A stretch of 10,627 bases of DNA, taken from the NCBI GenBank assembly GCA_021845835.1, contig JAJZVE010000107.1, positions 1-10,627 of the forward strand, written 5' to 3'. Below, in pieces: positions 1-8,164 of this stretch. How positions within the stretch are numbered: position 1 is the stretch's first letter; every line of letters begins with the position of its first letter. The position numbers and the translations under genes are program-made. The stretch comes from Pseudomonadota bacterium. Its GTDB lineage: Bacteria > Pseudomonadota > Alphaproteobacteria > Acetobacterales > Acetobacteraceae. Under the pieces are notes generated by a model. That model did not search any database. It was not told the origin of the DNA and saw nothing but the letters and a program-made list of their open reading frames with translations.

Positions 1-162
1 CTGATGATCGCCGAGGGCAGCTCCAACAAGTTCATCGCCAAGTCGCTCGGCCTGACCGAGGCGACGGTGAAATATCATCTCGGTAACACCTACCGGAAGC
101 TTGGCTGCAAGCGGCGGCGGGAGGCGATCAGCGCTGCGCGGGCTCTCGGACTGTTGTCCTGA
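1..162 (+). CDS. LuxR-family HTH transcriptional regulator, C-terminal fragment (5' end outside window)
   Basis: The first 53 codons in frame 1 run to a TGA at 160-162 and encode the end of a LuxR/GerE-type helix-turn-helix domain. The visible part reads LMIAEGSSNKFIAKSLGL, then TEATVKYHLGNTYRKLGCK, then RREAISAARALGLLS. The 'EG.SNK.IA..L..TE.TVK.HL.N.Y.KLG' pattern is the family signature: the SNKFIAKSLGL stretch is the scaffold helix and TEATVKYHLGNTYRKL is the DNA-recognition helix. The KYHLGN.YRKLG...R ending resembles large MalT/LAL-type and two-component LuxR proteins, but the sensory part is missing, so the input signal is unknown. It lies upstream of the transport operon on the same strand, 150 bases before the next start codon, and could be its regulator or an unrelated neighbour. 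The HTH assignment is secure; full length and function are not visible. Confidence 0.9.
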   Translation: MMIAEGSSNKFIAKSLGLTEATVKYHLGNTYRKLGCKRRREAISAARALGLLS

Positions 163-312
163 GCGATACGGACCGCTGGCACCGCGAACCTAGACCTTTT
201 TCTCCAAATCCCCGACTTTTCCCGCATTGCTGCAGGTCAGCCCCTGTCGCACCATCATGCCTCAGGGCCGCGGAACGGGGCGTGGCCGCTGTCGGGGGGA
301 AGGAGAGAACGG
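163..312 (+). promoter_or_regulatory. Leader region presumed to contain the operon promoter
   Basis: This 150-base gap between the LuxR-type gene and the operon is the only non-coding space upstream of the eight-gene cluster, so the operon promoter should lie here unless transcription reads through. It contains a pyrimidine-rich stretch with a CTTTTT run (around 195-201) that has no convincing stem before it. A CCCTG/CAGGG dyad (242-246 and 263-267, 16-base spacer) could be an operator or chance. I see no strong sigma-70 hexamer pair: TTGCTG at 227-232 followed 17 bases later by CACCAT is poor. The region ends in a clear Shine-Dalgarno sequence, AGGAG at 301-305, seven bases before the ATG at 313. 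Confidence 0.4.
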
Positions 313-1878
313 ATGACGAGCAAGGTCTTGCGTTCCGTCGCGGCGGGCGCCTTCGCCCTGGCGGGGCTTTCGGCATCGCTGGCCGATGCCGCAACCCTGG
401 TGACGATGAACACGGTGCAGATCTTCAGCACCGTCGATCCGGCGAAAATCTCGGACTACACCGACTACATGGCCGCGGTGACCCTGTACGACGGGCTGGT
501 GGGCGTCGACTACAGCGGCAACCTGAAGCCGGAACTGGCGTCGAAGTGGGATGTTTCGGCCGACGCCCGGGAAGTCACGTTCCACCTGCGGCCGGATGCG
601 CATTTCTCTGACGGCACGCCGGTGACCGCGAAGGACGTGGTGTACAGCTTCGACCGGCTGCTGAAGATCAACCAGGGTCCGGCCAATCTCTTCGCCGGCG
701 TGCTGAAGCCCGGCTCGGTCACGGCGGTGGACGACCACACCGTGAAGTTCGCCCTGTCCAAGACCTTCGCGCCATTCCTTGCCACGGTTCCCGCCGTGTT
801 CATCCTGAATTCCAAGGTGGTCGAGGCGCATGCCGGCACGGATGACGGCCAGGCGTGGCTTGCCTCTCACACCGCCGGCGCCGGCGGGTACCTGCTGAAA
901 AGCTGGAACCGCGGCAGCCAGATGACGATCGTGCGCGATCCGCACTATTATGGTGGCTGGAAGCAGCATCCGATCGACAGCGTCCACTGGATCATCACCA
1001 GCGACGAGGCCACGGTGAAATCACTCGCCGCCTCGGGCGAGCTGACCATGACCAGCCAGTTCCAGACACCGGAAACCTATACGGCACTGGCGAAGATGCC
1101 GCGGTTCAAGATCGTCAAGCAGGACACGGCGACGGCGTTCTACCTGAAGATGAACACCCGCAAGGCGCCAACCAGCGACGTGCATATCCGCCGCGCCATC
1201 GCCTGCGCCACCGACTACGACACCATCCGCAACACCATCCTGCCCGGCGGCGAGCTCAACGGGCCGTTGCCGAAGGTGTTCGCCGATTCCTACGCGACCG
1301 ACCTGCCAAAGCCGAAATTCGACCTGCAATGCGCCAAGGCCGAGGTGGCGAAAAGCGCATACGCCGGCAAGGGTGCCATCCCGATCGTCCTGCAATATGT
1401 GACCGGCACGAAATTCGAGGAGGACATCGCGCTGCTCATGCAGTCGAACCTCGAACAGGTGGCCTTCAAGGTGACGTTGCAGCCCGATCCATGGAACCGG
1501 GTGGTGCAGCTTGCCACCAAGCTGAAGACATCGCCAAACATGTCGGAGGTGTTCTTCGGACCGACCTATCCGAGCCCGGATTCGATGTTCTTCACCCAGT
1601 ACGACAGCAAGGCTGCCGGCACCTGGGCATCGCTGGAATGGGTGAACAGCCCGGAGATCGACGGACTGATCGACAAGGCCCGCGCGACCGGCGACAAGTC
1701 GCAGCAGGCCGCCATCTACAAGGAGCTGCAGCACAAGCTCGTCGCCATGCAGTCGGATGCGTTCCTGGAAACCCAGACCATGCAGCACGCCGAGGACAAG
1801 TGCCTGAGCGACTACCGGGCCATTCCGATGCAGTCCTTCGACTATGACTTCAAGCTCTACAGCTGGACCTGCCACTGA
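313..1878 (+). CDS. ABC transporter periplasmic substrate-binding protein, peptide/nickel (SBP_bac_5) family
   Basis: A 521-residue periplasmic binding protein of the family serving Dpp/Opp/Nik-type ABC importers; length is normal for the family. Residues 1-26 form a Sec signal peptide: a basic start (K4, R7), a hydrophobic Ala/Leu core, and an ADA motif at 24-26 predicting cleavage before A27. There is no lipobox cysteine, so the mature protein should be soluble in the periplasm. The family signature begins near residue 71 (LKPELASKWDVS) and continues with VTFHLRPDAHFSDGTPVTA and KDVVYSFDRL. The ATG at 313 is preceded by AGGAG at a seven-base spacing, which fixes the start. It is the first gene of the operon; the permease gene follows after 16 bases. 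Members of this family bind peptides, nickel complexes, opines, glutathione and other solutes, so family alone does not give the ligand. The linked HyuA and DUF917 genes suggest a hydantoin-like or other cyclic amide compound (inference). Confidence 0.95.
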   Translation: MTSKVLRSVAAGAFALAGLSASLADAATLVTMNTVQIFSTVDPAKISDYTDYMAAVTLYDGLVGVDYSGNLKPELASKWDVSADAREVTFHLRPDAHFSDGTPVTAKDVVYSFDRLLKINQGPANLFAGVLKPGSVTAVDDHTVKFALSKTFAPFLATVPAVFILNSKVVEAHAGTDDGQAWLASHTAGAGGYLLKSWNRGSQMTIVRDPHYYGGWKQHPIDSVHWIITSDEATVKSLAASGELTMTSQFQTPETYTALAKMPRFKIVKQDTATAFYLKMNTRKAPTSDVHIRRAIACATDYDTIRNTILPGGELNGPLPKVFADSYATDLPKPKFDLQCAKAEVAKSAYAGKGAIPIVLQYVTGTKFEEDIALLMQSNLEQVAFKVTLQPDPWNRVVQLATKLKTSPNMSEVFFGPTYPSPDSMFFTQYDSKAAGTWASLEWVNSPEIDGLIDKARATGDKSQQAAIYKELQHKLVAMQSDAFLETQTMQHAEDKCLSDYRAIPMQSFDYDFKLYSWTCH

Positions 1879-1894
1879 GCCTGGCTGGACCGAC

Positions 1895-2920
1895 GTGGAG
1901 TTCCTGGTCTTCCTGCTGCGGCGGTTGCTTTGGTCGCTGCTGGTGCTGGTAGGGCTGTCGATCGTCATCTTCCTGATCGCCCGCGTCGTGCCGGGCGATC
2001 CGGCCCGGATGGCGCTCGGTCCCACCGCGACGCAGGAGCAGGTCGCCGGCCTCCGCCACAAGCTCGGGCTGGACCGGCCGCTCGTCACGCAATACGCGCT
2101 GTTCGTCGCCGCGCTCTCGCACGGCGACCTTGGCCGCTCGCTGCTCACCGAGCGGGCGGTTACCGCCGATATCCGCGAGTCCTTCGCCGCCACGTTCGAA
2201 CTCGTTGTCGCGGCGATCTTCCTGGCTCTCGTCGTCGGGCTGCCGCTCGGCATCGTCGCCGCCCGCTGGAAGGACCGCTGGCCTGACACGCTCGCGCGCC
2301 TGATCGCCATTCTCGGTGCGGTCACGCCGACCTTCTTCCTCGCGCTGCTGCTGCAGCTTCTCGCCGGCTACGTACTGCATGTCCTGCCCACGACCGGCCG
2401 GCTCGACCCGTCTGATCCGTTCCATGCCAGCATCACCGGTCTCGTCACCGTCGATTCCGTCCTCCGGGGCCGCTTCGGCGTCACGCTCGACGCGCTCCGC
2501 CATATCCTGCTCCCGGCCGCGGCTCTTGCTGCAGCGACAATGGGCCAGATGGCGCGGCTTACCCGCGCCTCCATGCTGGAGGTGATGGGGCAGGACTACA
2601 TCGAGGCCGCGCGCGCCTTCGGCGTTCCCGACTGGCTGCGCGTGCTGAAATACACGCTCCGCCCCTCCTTCGTGGCGCCGCTGACCATTCTCGGCCTGGA
2701 ATTCGCGTCGATGATCGGCAACGCCTTCGTGGTGGAGCTGGTATTTTCCTGGCCGGGCATGGCCGCCTATGGCATCCGCACCATCCTGCAAAAGGACCTC
2801 AATGCGGTGATGGGCGTGGTGATGGTCTCGGGCGCCTTCTTCGTCGGCGTGAACCTCGTCATCGACGTGCTTGTCGGCCTCGTTGATCCGCGCATCCGCA
2901 TCCGGGGCGCGCGCGCATGA
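1895..2920 (+). CDS. ABC transporter permease, DppB/OppB type
   Basis: A 341-residue inner-membrane permease if started at the GTG at 1895. It begins directly with the usual DppB N-terminus (FLLRRLLWSLLVLVGLSIVI, then FLIARVVPGDPARMALG), giving a first membrane helix at about residues 11-29. Later hydrophobic segments bring the total to about six helices. The cytoplasmic EAA loop that docks on the ATPases is present from E237 (EAARAFGVPDWLRVLKYTLR). The preceding motif DALRHILLPAAALA is typical of the DppB side. An in-frame ATG at 1844 would add 17 polar residues and overlap the binding-protein gene by 35 bases; I prefer the GTG because the added residues are not family-like. Neither start has a good Shine-Dalgarno sequence, so the start is uncertain while the gene is not. 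The stop overlaps the next start by four bases (ATGA). It should form a heterodimer with the second permease. Confidence 0.93.
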   Translation: MEFLVFLLRRLLWSLLVLVGLSIVIFLIARVVPGDPARMALGPTATQEQVAGLRHKLGLDRPLVTQYALFVAALSHGDLGRSLLTERAVTADIRESFAATFELVVAAIFLALVVGLPLGIVAARWKDRWPDTLARLIAILGAVTPTFFLALLLQLLAGYVLHVLPTTGRLDPSDPFHASITGLVTVDSVLRGRFGVTLDALRHILLPAAALAAATMGQMARLTRASMLEVMGQDYIEAARAFGVPDWLRVLKYTLRPSFVAPLTILGLEFASMIGNAFVVELVFSWPGMAAYGIRTILQKDLNAVMGVVMVSGAFFVGVNLVIDVLVGLVDPRIRIRGARA

Positions 2921-3783
2921 GCGACGTCCGCCGCCTCTCCGCCGGCTACCAGAGCTGGTACCGCTTCAGCCGCAATCCCACGGCGCTGATCGGGGCGATG
3001 ATCGTCCTGCTCTGCATCGCCGCTGCGATCCTCGCGCCGTCGATCGCCCCGTTTCCGAACGCCGCGCGGGCGATGGTGGATTTCCGCGCCCGCCACTTGC
3101 CGCCATCCGGCTTGCACTGGTTCGGCACCGACGATGTCGGGCGCGACATCTTCAGCCGGGTGATCTTCGGCTACCGCGTCTCGTTGCTGCTGGTAGTCGT
3201 GGTGCTCGGCACGGCCGTGCCGTTCGGCGCCGTCCTCGGCATGCTGGCCGGCTACTATGGCGGCTGGGTTGAGATTGCCATCATGCGCACGACCGACATC
3301 GCGCTGGCGATCCCGCCGCTGGTGATGGCGCTCGCCGTCGCGGCCGTGCTGTCGCCAGGCCTGTTCCACGCCATGCTGGCCATTGCCGTCCTTTGGTGGA
3401 CCTGGCACGCGCGGCTTGTCTATTCGCTCACCCGCCAGCTCCGGCTGCAGGAATATATCGAGGCGGCGCGGCTGGTCGGCGCCGGGCCGCTGCACATCCT
3501 GTTCCGCGAGCTGCTGCCGAACTGCCTGCCGGCGATCGTGGTGAAATGCTCGCTTGATGCCGGCTTCGTGATCCTGGTCGGCGCCTCGCTTTCGTTCCTC
3601 GGCCTCGGCATCCGCCCGCCCACGCCCGACCTCGGCACCATGGTCGCGACCGGCGCCGCCTACCTGCCCGAAGACTGGTGGGAGTCGGTGCTGCCCGGCT
3701 GCGCCATTCTGTTCGTCGCCCTCGGCTTCAACCTGCTCGGCGACGGGTTGCGCGATGTGTTCGACGTGCAGGAGGTGCGATGA
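2917..3783 (+). CDS. ABC transporter permease, DppC/OppC type
   Basis: A 288-residue inner-membrane permease of the DppC half. The N-terminus (YRFSRNPTALIGAMIVLLCI) matches the OppC N-terminal domain with its first helix at about 22-42. The DppC hallmark LHWFGTDDVGRDIFSRVIFG follows at around residues 67-86, then further hydrophobic segments. The EAA loop starts at E182 (EAARLVGAGPLHILFRELLP). The C-terminus WWESVLPGCAILFVALGFN, then LLGDGLRDVFD, is the usual family ending, so the protein is complete. The ATG at 2917 sits in an ATGA overlap with the upstream permease, and the stop makes another ATGA overlap with the first ATPase gene, implying translational coupling. Partner specificity within Dpp, Opp, Nik or Gsi transporters cannot be read from it. 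Confidence 0.95.
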   Translation: MSDVRRLSAGYQSWYRFSRNPTALIGAMIVLLCIAAAILAPSIAPFPNAARAMVDFRARHLPPSGLHWFGTDDVGRDIFSRVIFGYRVSLLLVVVVLGTAVPFGAVLGMLAGYYGGWVEIAIMRTTDIALAIPPLVMALAVAAVLSPGLFHAMLAIAVLWWTWHARLVYSLTRQLRLQEYIEAARLVGAGPLHILFRELLPNCLPAIVVKCSLDAGFVILVGASLSFLGLGIRPPTPDLGTMVATGAAYLPEDWWESVLPGCAILFVALGFNLLGDGLRDVFDVQEVR

Positions 3784-4634
3784 GCAGCGCCCTTCTGAGC
3801 GTCAAGGACCTTTCGGTCGAGTTCACGTCCTACGGTCGGGTGAACGCGGTGCTCGCAGGTGTCACGCTCGCCGTACCCGAACGCTCGCAGGTGGCGCTGG
3901 TCGGCGAAAGCGGCTCGGGCAAGACGGTGACGATGAAGGCGATCATGGGCCTGCTGCGCGAGCCGCCAGCCCGTATCACCGGCGGGGAAGTCCTGTTCGA
4001 CGGCCGCGATCTGCTGCGCGCGCCGCAAGCCGAGCGCGACCGGCTGCGCGGCACCGCGATGGCAATGATCTTCCAGGATCCGATGAGTTCGCTCAACCCG
4101 GTGTTCACCATCGCCGACCAGATGGGCACGATCCTGAAATATGCCGACCGCCGCCTGGGCCACGCGCGCAGCCGCGTCGGCCGGCGTGCCCGCGTGCACG
4201 AGGTGCTGGCGCAGGTGCGGATGCGCGATCCGGAGCGCGTGGCCGCCGCCTATCCGATCATGTTGTCTGGCGGCATGAAGCAGCGGGTGCTGATCGCCAT
4301 GGCGCTGCTGTCGCAACCGCGGCTGCTGATCGCCGACGAGCCGGGCACCGCGCTCGACGTCACGACCCAGGCGCAAATCCTGAAGCTGCTCAAGGATCTG
4401 GTGGAGGAGCAGCACCTGGCGCTGCTGATGATCACCCACAACCTCGGTGTGGTGCGCGAAACCTCGCACTACGTCTACGTCATGCATCGCGGGCGGATCG
4501 TCGAGGAGGCCGACACGCACACGCTGTTCGCCACACCCCGGCAGATCTACACGCGGAACCTGATCGACAGCGTCCCCCGTATCACCGGCGGCATGAGCTT
4601 CGACGCGCTCGCCCGCGCCGGGGACGAACCATGA
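3780..4634 (+). CDS. ABC transporter ATP-binding protein, DppD/OppD type
   Basis: A 284-residue ATPase that powers import with its partner at 4631-5533. Motifs visible: Walker A GESGSGKT at 42-49, Q-loop in [15 protein letters not shown], signature LSGGMKQR at 162-169, Walker B with D186-E187 in [20 protein letters not shown], and the switch histidine H220 in MITHNLGVV. The C-terminal stretch [13 protein letters not shown] corresponds to the oligopeptide-type C-terminal extension. Two departures from the usual consensus are visible: DEPGTALD where DEPTTALD or DEPTSALD is common, and THN where SHD or THD is common. The catalytic residues themselves are intact. The ATG at 3780 was chosen because it is preceded by AGGAGGT at 3770-3776 and makes an ATGA overlap with the permease; an upstream ATG at 3678 would only add a non-homologous Arg-rich stretch. 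It is followed by an ATGA overlap with the second ATPase. Confidence 0.95.
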   Translation: MSSALLSVKDLSVEFTSYGRVNAVLAGVTLAVPERSQVALVGESGSGKTVTMKAIMGLLREPPARITGGEVLFDGRDLLRAPQAERDRLRGTAMAMIFQDPMSSLNPVFTIADQMGTILKYADRRLGHARSRVGRRARVHEVLAQVRMRDPERVAAAYPIMLSGGMKQRVLIAMALLSQPRLLIADEPGTALDVTTQAQILKLLKDLVEEQHLALLMITHNLGVVRETSHYVYVMHRGRIVEEADTHTLFATPRQIYTRNLIDSVPRITGGMSFDALARAGDEP

Positions 4635-5533
4635 CCACGACGCCGATGCTCGCGCTGGAATCGGTTAGCAAGGATTTTCCGCTGCACGATGCCATCGGCC
4701 GCCGTACCGGCGCGCTGACCGCCGTGGACAACGTCTCGCTGCGCATCGCACGCGGCGAAATTTACGGTCTTGCCGGCGAAAGCGGCTCGGGCAAGTCCAC
4801 CATCGCGCGCATGATCCTGGGCCTGACCCCGCCAAGCCGGGGCTGCATCCTGCTCGACGGCGCCGACGTCGCCGCGGCCTCCGGCACCCGCGCCTTCAGT
4901 CGCAGGGTGCAGACGGTGTTCCAGAATCCCGGCTCCTCCCTCAACCCGCGCCGGACGGTCGGCCAGTCGCTGGCGGTGCCGCTCGCCGCGCACCGCCTTG
5001 CCCGCGGGCGCCGCCGCGAGCGCATCGCGGAATTGCTGGAGATGGTGCGCCTGCCGCCGGACTTCGCCGAGCGCTTTCCGCACGAACTGTCCGGCGGCCA
5101 GAAGCAGCGCGTGGCGATTGCCCGCGCGCTGGCGGTCGAGCCGGAACTGGTCGTCCTCGACGAACCGACCTCGGCGCTCGATGTGTCGGTCCAGGCGCGT
5201 GTGATCGGGCTGCTGATCGACCTCGGCCGGCGGTTCAATCTCACCTACCTGTTCATCTCGCACGACCTCGGCCTGATGCGGAACTTCGCCCAGCGTGTGG
5301 GCGTGCTCTATCGCGGCCGGCTGGTGGAAAGCGGTGCTACGGCGGACCTCTTCGCCGCCCCGAGCCATGCCTATACGCGCCTGCTGCTCGCCTCCGTCCC
5401 GGTGATCTCGCCCGAGGAGGAGGCGATGCGCCCTGCGCTGCCGATGATCGGCGGCGAGGTGGCGACGGCGGACCAGCTCCTCGCCGGGCTGGCCACGGAC
5501 CTCCCGACCCACAGCGAAGTACCGGACACATGA
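4631..5533 (+). CDS. ABC transporter ATP-binding protein, DppF/OppF type
   Basis: A 300-residue ATPase, the second nucleotide-binding subunit. It has Walker A GESGSGKST at 49-57, Q-loop VFQNPGSSLNPRRTV, signature LSGGQKQR from L153, Walker B D177-E178 in LVVLDEPTSALDVSVQAR, and switch histidine H211 in LFISHDLGLMR. All match the canonical DppF pattern, with no substitutions in the key residues. The C-terminal part (SHAYTRLLLASVPVI) fits the oligopeptide/dipeptide extension, followed by a tail of about 40 residues. The start at 4631 lies in an ATGA overlap with the first ATPase; upstream in-frame sequence in the same open frame is only the shadow of that gene. The stop overlaps the HyuA-type gene by four bases, which ties the transporter directly to the enzyme genes. 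Confidence 0.96.
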   Translation: MTTTPMLALESVSKDFPLHDAIGRRTGALTAVDNVSLRIARGEIYGLAGESGSGKSTIARMILGLTPPSRGCILLDGADVAAASGTRAFSRRVQTVFQNPGSSLNPRRTVGQSLAVPLAAHRLARGRRRERIAELLEMVRLPPDFAERFPHELSGGQKQRVAIARALAVEPELVVLDEPTSALDVSVQARVIGLLIDLGRRFNLTYLFISHDLGLMRNFAQRVGVLYRGRLVESGATADLFAAPSHAYTRLLLASVPVISPEEEAMRPALPMIGGEVATADQLLAGLATDLPTHSEVPDT

Positions 5534-7077
5534 TCAGGATCGGCATAGACGTAGGCGGCACCAATACCGATGCCGTGGCAATGGACGGCTCCCGCGTGCT
5601 CGCCGGGGTGAAGCGGGCCACCACGGAAGACGTGATGTCCGGCGTCGTGGCCGCGCTCGCCGGCGTGCTGGAGGCGGCGAAGCTGGCGCCCGATTCGGTC
5701 GATGTGGTGATGATCGGCACCACGCATTTCACCAACGCCGTCGTGCAGCGCCGCGACCTTGCCCTGACCGCCGCGGTGCGGCTGGGCCTGCCCGCCACCG
5801 CCTCGCTGCCGCCGATGGTGGACTGGCCGGAGGATCTGCGCGCCGCCATCGGCAACCATGTCTATCTCGCGCATGGCGGCAACGAGTTCGACGGCCGCAT
5901 CATCTCGCCACTCGACGAGGCCGAACTCGCCGGCATCGCCGCCGACATCCGCGCCAGGGGCATCGACACGATCGCGATCACCTCGGTGTTCTCGCCGGTC
6001 ACCGCCGAGTGCGAGCAGCGGGCCGCGAAAATCTTCGCCCGTGAGGTGCCGGGCGCGCATATCACGCTGTCCTCCGAAATCGGCCGCATCGGGCTGCTGG
6101 AACGGGAGAACGCGGCGATCATGAATGCCTGCCTGCGCCATCTGTCCGCGAAGGTCGTGGATGCCTTCGGTTGTGCGATCGGCGATGCCGGCATCCGTGG
6201 CCGCTTCTTCCTGACACAGAACGACGGCACGCTGATGGAAGCCGGCTTCGCCAAGCGCTTCCCGGTGCTCACCTTTGCCTCCGGCCCGACCAACTCCATG
6301 CGCGGCGCGGCCTTCCTCTCCGGCGTCGCCGACGCGATCGTGGTGGACATCGGCGGCACCACCACCGATGTCGGCTCGCTGCAGAAGGGCTTCCCGCGTC
6401 AGGCCACCGTCGCCGTCGAGGTAGGTGGCGTGCGCACCAACTTCCGCATGCCGGATGTGTTTTCCATCGGTCTTGGCGGCGGCTCACTGGTGTTCGACAG
6501 GCCGGACGGCATCACTGTCGGCCCGCAATCCGTCGGCTACCGGATCGCGACGGAGGCGCTGATCTTCGGCGGCTCGACCCTCACCACCACCGATGTCGAG
6601 GTCGCCGCCGGCCGCGCCGCCATCGGCGATGCCGCACGCGTCGCCCATCTCGACGCCGGGCTGCTGTCGCGTGCGCAGGCGACGATCAATGCGATGCTTG
6701 AGGATTGCGTGGAGCGTTCGCGCCTGTCGCCCGAACCGCTGCCGGTGATCGTGGTCGGCGGCGGGTCGATCCTGGTGGATGGTCCGATCGCCGGGCTGCA
6801 GGTGATCCTGCCCGACCACTACGCCGTTGCCAACGCCGTCGGCGCCGCCATCGCGCAGGTCTCCGGTGAGGTGGACCGCGTCTATTCCTTGGCTGAGATG
6901 ACCCGCGACGCGGCGCTGGCCGACGCCAAGGCGAAGGCGGTCGAATCCGCCGTCGCCGCCGGCGCGCGGCGCGAGACGATCGACATCGTGGACGTCGAGG
7001 ACGTGCCGCTTGCCTATCTGCCCGGCAACGCGACGCGCGTGCGCGTCAAGGCGGTGGGAGAGCTTCATGTCGCGTGA
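5530..7077 (+). CDS. Hydantoinase/oxoprolinase A-family protein (short form, no HyuB partner)
   Basis: A 515-residue cytoplasmic protein with the ASKHA (actin/Hsp70/sugar kinase) ATP-binding fold of the hydantoinase A/5-oxoprolinase family. The N-terminal Hydant_A_N-like domain starts with the phosphate motif DVGGTNTDAV at 7-16 and includes IGTTHFTNAVVQRRDL from about 62. The Hydantoinase_A-like domain carries the second phosphate motif DIGGTTTDVG at 273-282 and glycine-rich motifs GLGGGS at 314-319 and VVGGGSI at 408-414. Classical HyuA and 5-oxoprolinase A chains are longer (about 650-700 residues) and work with a HyuB chain; this one ends after the ATPase core, and no HyuB gene is in the window. 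Family members use ATP to open cyclic amides such as hydantoins, 5-oxoproline or N-methylhydantoin. The exact substrate here is unknown. It has an ATGA overlap with the DppF-type gene and an 11-base overlap with the first DUF917 gene, so a joint function with both is likely. Confidence 0.92.
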   Translation: MIRIGIDVGGTNTDAVAMDGSRVLAGVKRATTEDVMSGVVAALAGVLEAAKLAPDSVDVVMIGTTHFTNAVVQRRDLALTAAVRLGLPATASLPPMVDWPEDLRAAIGNHVYLAHGGNEFDGRIISPLDEAELAGIAADIRARGIDTIAITSVFSPVTAECEQRAAKIFAREVPGAHITLSSEIGRIGLLERENAAIMNACLRHLSAKVVDAFGCAIGDAGIRGRFFLTQNDGTLMEAGFAKRFPVLTFASGPTNSMRGAAFLSGVADAIVVDIGGTTTDVGSLQKGFPRQATVAVEVGGVRTNFRMPDVFSIGLGGGSLVFDRPDGITVGPQSVGYRIATEALIFGGSTLTTTDVEVAAGRAAIGDAARVAHLDAGLLSRAQATINAMLEDCVERSRLSPEPLPVIVVGGGSILVDGPIAGLQVILPDHYAVANAVGAAIAQVSGEVDRVYSLAEMTRDAALADAKAKAVESAVAAGARRETIDIVDVEDVPLAYLPGNATRVRVKAVGELHVA

Positions 7078-8164
7078 GGGCTATGTCCTGACCGAGCGCG
7101 ACCTGCGCGCGCTCACCGTCGGCGCGGCGCTGCTGGGGACCGGCGGGGGCGGCAATCCCTATGTCGGCATGCTGCGCACCCGCGAACTCATGCGTCGCGG
7201 CGCCGCGGTTCGCATCGTGCCGCTCGACGCCCTGCCCGGCGACGTCGCCGTGGGCGTGGTTGGCGGCATCGGCGCGCCCGTCGTCGGTGTCGAGAAATTC
7301 GAGGAAGGCGCGGAATGCCTGCGCGCGCTACGCGCCGTGGAAGCCGCCGCGCACGTCACGTTCGGCGCGCTGATCTCCGGCGAGATCGGCGGCGCGAACT
7401 CGATGGAGCCGGTGATCACCGCCGCGCAATCCGGTCTGCCGGTGCTGGATGGCGACGGCATGGGCCGTGCCTTCCCCGAGGTGCAGATGTCCACCTTCAT
7501 GATCTACGGCGCAAAGCCCGCGCCTTCGGCGGTTGCCGACGAGAAGGGCAATGTCGTCGTCTACCAGCAGGTGCTGGACATGTACTGGCTGGAGGCGCTG
7601 GCCCGCGGTACCACCGTGCAGATGGGCGCGGCGGCGGGATTCGCGCTGGCGCCGATGCGGATGGATTTCTGCCGCGCCACCGCCGTACCTGGGACGGTGA
7701 CGCAGGCGATCGCCATCGGCCACGCCATCCTCGACGCCCGCTCCAGGCGGAAGGACGTGATCGAGGAGGTCTGCAAGGCCACGCGCGGGCGGGTGTTCTT
7801 CACCGGCAAGATCGTCGATGTCCGCCGCGAGCTGATTGGCGGCTTCGCGCGCGGCCGGGCGAAGATCGCCGGCAGCGAGGACTGGACCGGATCGCAGGCG
7901 GAGATCGCCATCCAGAACGAGAACCTCGTGCTGTGGATCGACGGTACTCCGGCCGTGATCGTCCCCGACCTGATCATGAACATCGAGCGCGATACCGGCG
8001 AGCCAATCACGACGGAGATGCTGCGCTATGGCCAGCGCGTGGCGGTCATCGGCCTGCCGGCACATGACCTGCTGAAAAGCGAGGCCGCGCTGAAGGTGGT
8101 GGGGCCGGCGGCCTTCGGCTACCCGGACCTCATCTACCGCCCGCTCGAAGGAGCCGCGCCATGA
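7067..8164 (+). CDS. DUF917 / S-methyl-thiohydantoin desulfurase-like protein, first paralog
   Basis: A 365-residue protein of the family long known as DUF917, now associated with S-methyl-thiohydantoin desulfurase. Recognisable family motifs, in order: the glycine-rich start GAALLGTGGGGNPYVG at 19-34, GEIGGANS at 105-112, DGDGMGRAFPEVQM from D128, IQNEN with Q283-N284-E285, and VPDLIMNIERDTGEPIT from V299. The C-terminal GPAAFGYPDLIYRPLE is also typical. There is no signal peptide or membrane segment, so it should be cytoplasmic. The ATG at 7067 lies inside the end of the HyuA-type gene; GGGAG at 7056-7060 is its Shine-Dalgarno sequence. An in-frame ATG at 7010 would lie deeper in the upstream gene and add non-family sequence. 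It sits next to HyuA and a second DUF917 gene, as expected for a ring-processing complex (inference). Catalytic residues are not established to my knowledge; the conserved Asp/Asn/Glu motifs are candidates. Confidence 0.92.
   Translation: MSREGYVLTERDLRALTVGAALLGTGGGGNPYVGMLRTRELMRRGAAVRIVPLDALPGDVAVGVVGGIGAPVVGVEKFEEGAECLRALRAVEAAAHVTFGALISGEIGGANSMEPVITAAQSGLPVLDGDGMGRAFPEVQMSTFMIYGAKPAPSAVADEKGNVVVYQQVLDMYWLEALARGTTVQMGAAAGFALAPMRMDFCRATAVPGTVTQAIAIGHAILDARSRRKDVIEEVCKATRGRVFFTGKIVDVRRELIGGFARGRAKIAGSEDWTGSQAEIAIQNENLVLWIDGTPAVIVPDLIMNIERDTGEPITTEMLRYGQRVAVIGLPAHDLLKSEAALKVVGPAAFGYPDLIYRPLEGAAP

Noticed and set aside
195..203. T-run after the LuxR-type gene as an intrinsic terminator
   Set aside because: No stable stem directly precedes the CTTTTT run.
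242..267. CCCTG-N16-CAGGG dyad in the operon leader as a regulator site
   Set aside because: Five-base arms in GC-rich DNA are expected by chance, and there is no convincing promoter beside it to give it context; mentioned only in the leader entry.
1021..2325. Long antisense open frames across the binding protein and permease genes
   Set aside because: Arg/His/Gly-rich translations without family motifs, opposite genes with clear homology; typical GC-rich shadows.
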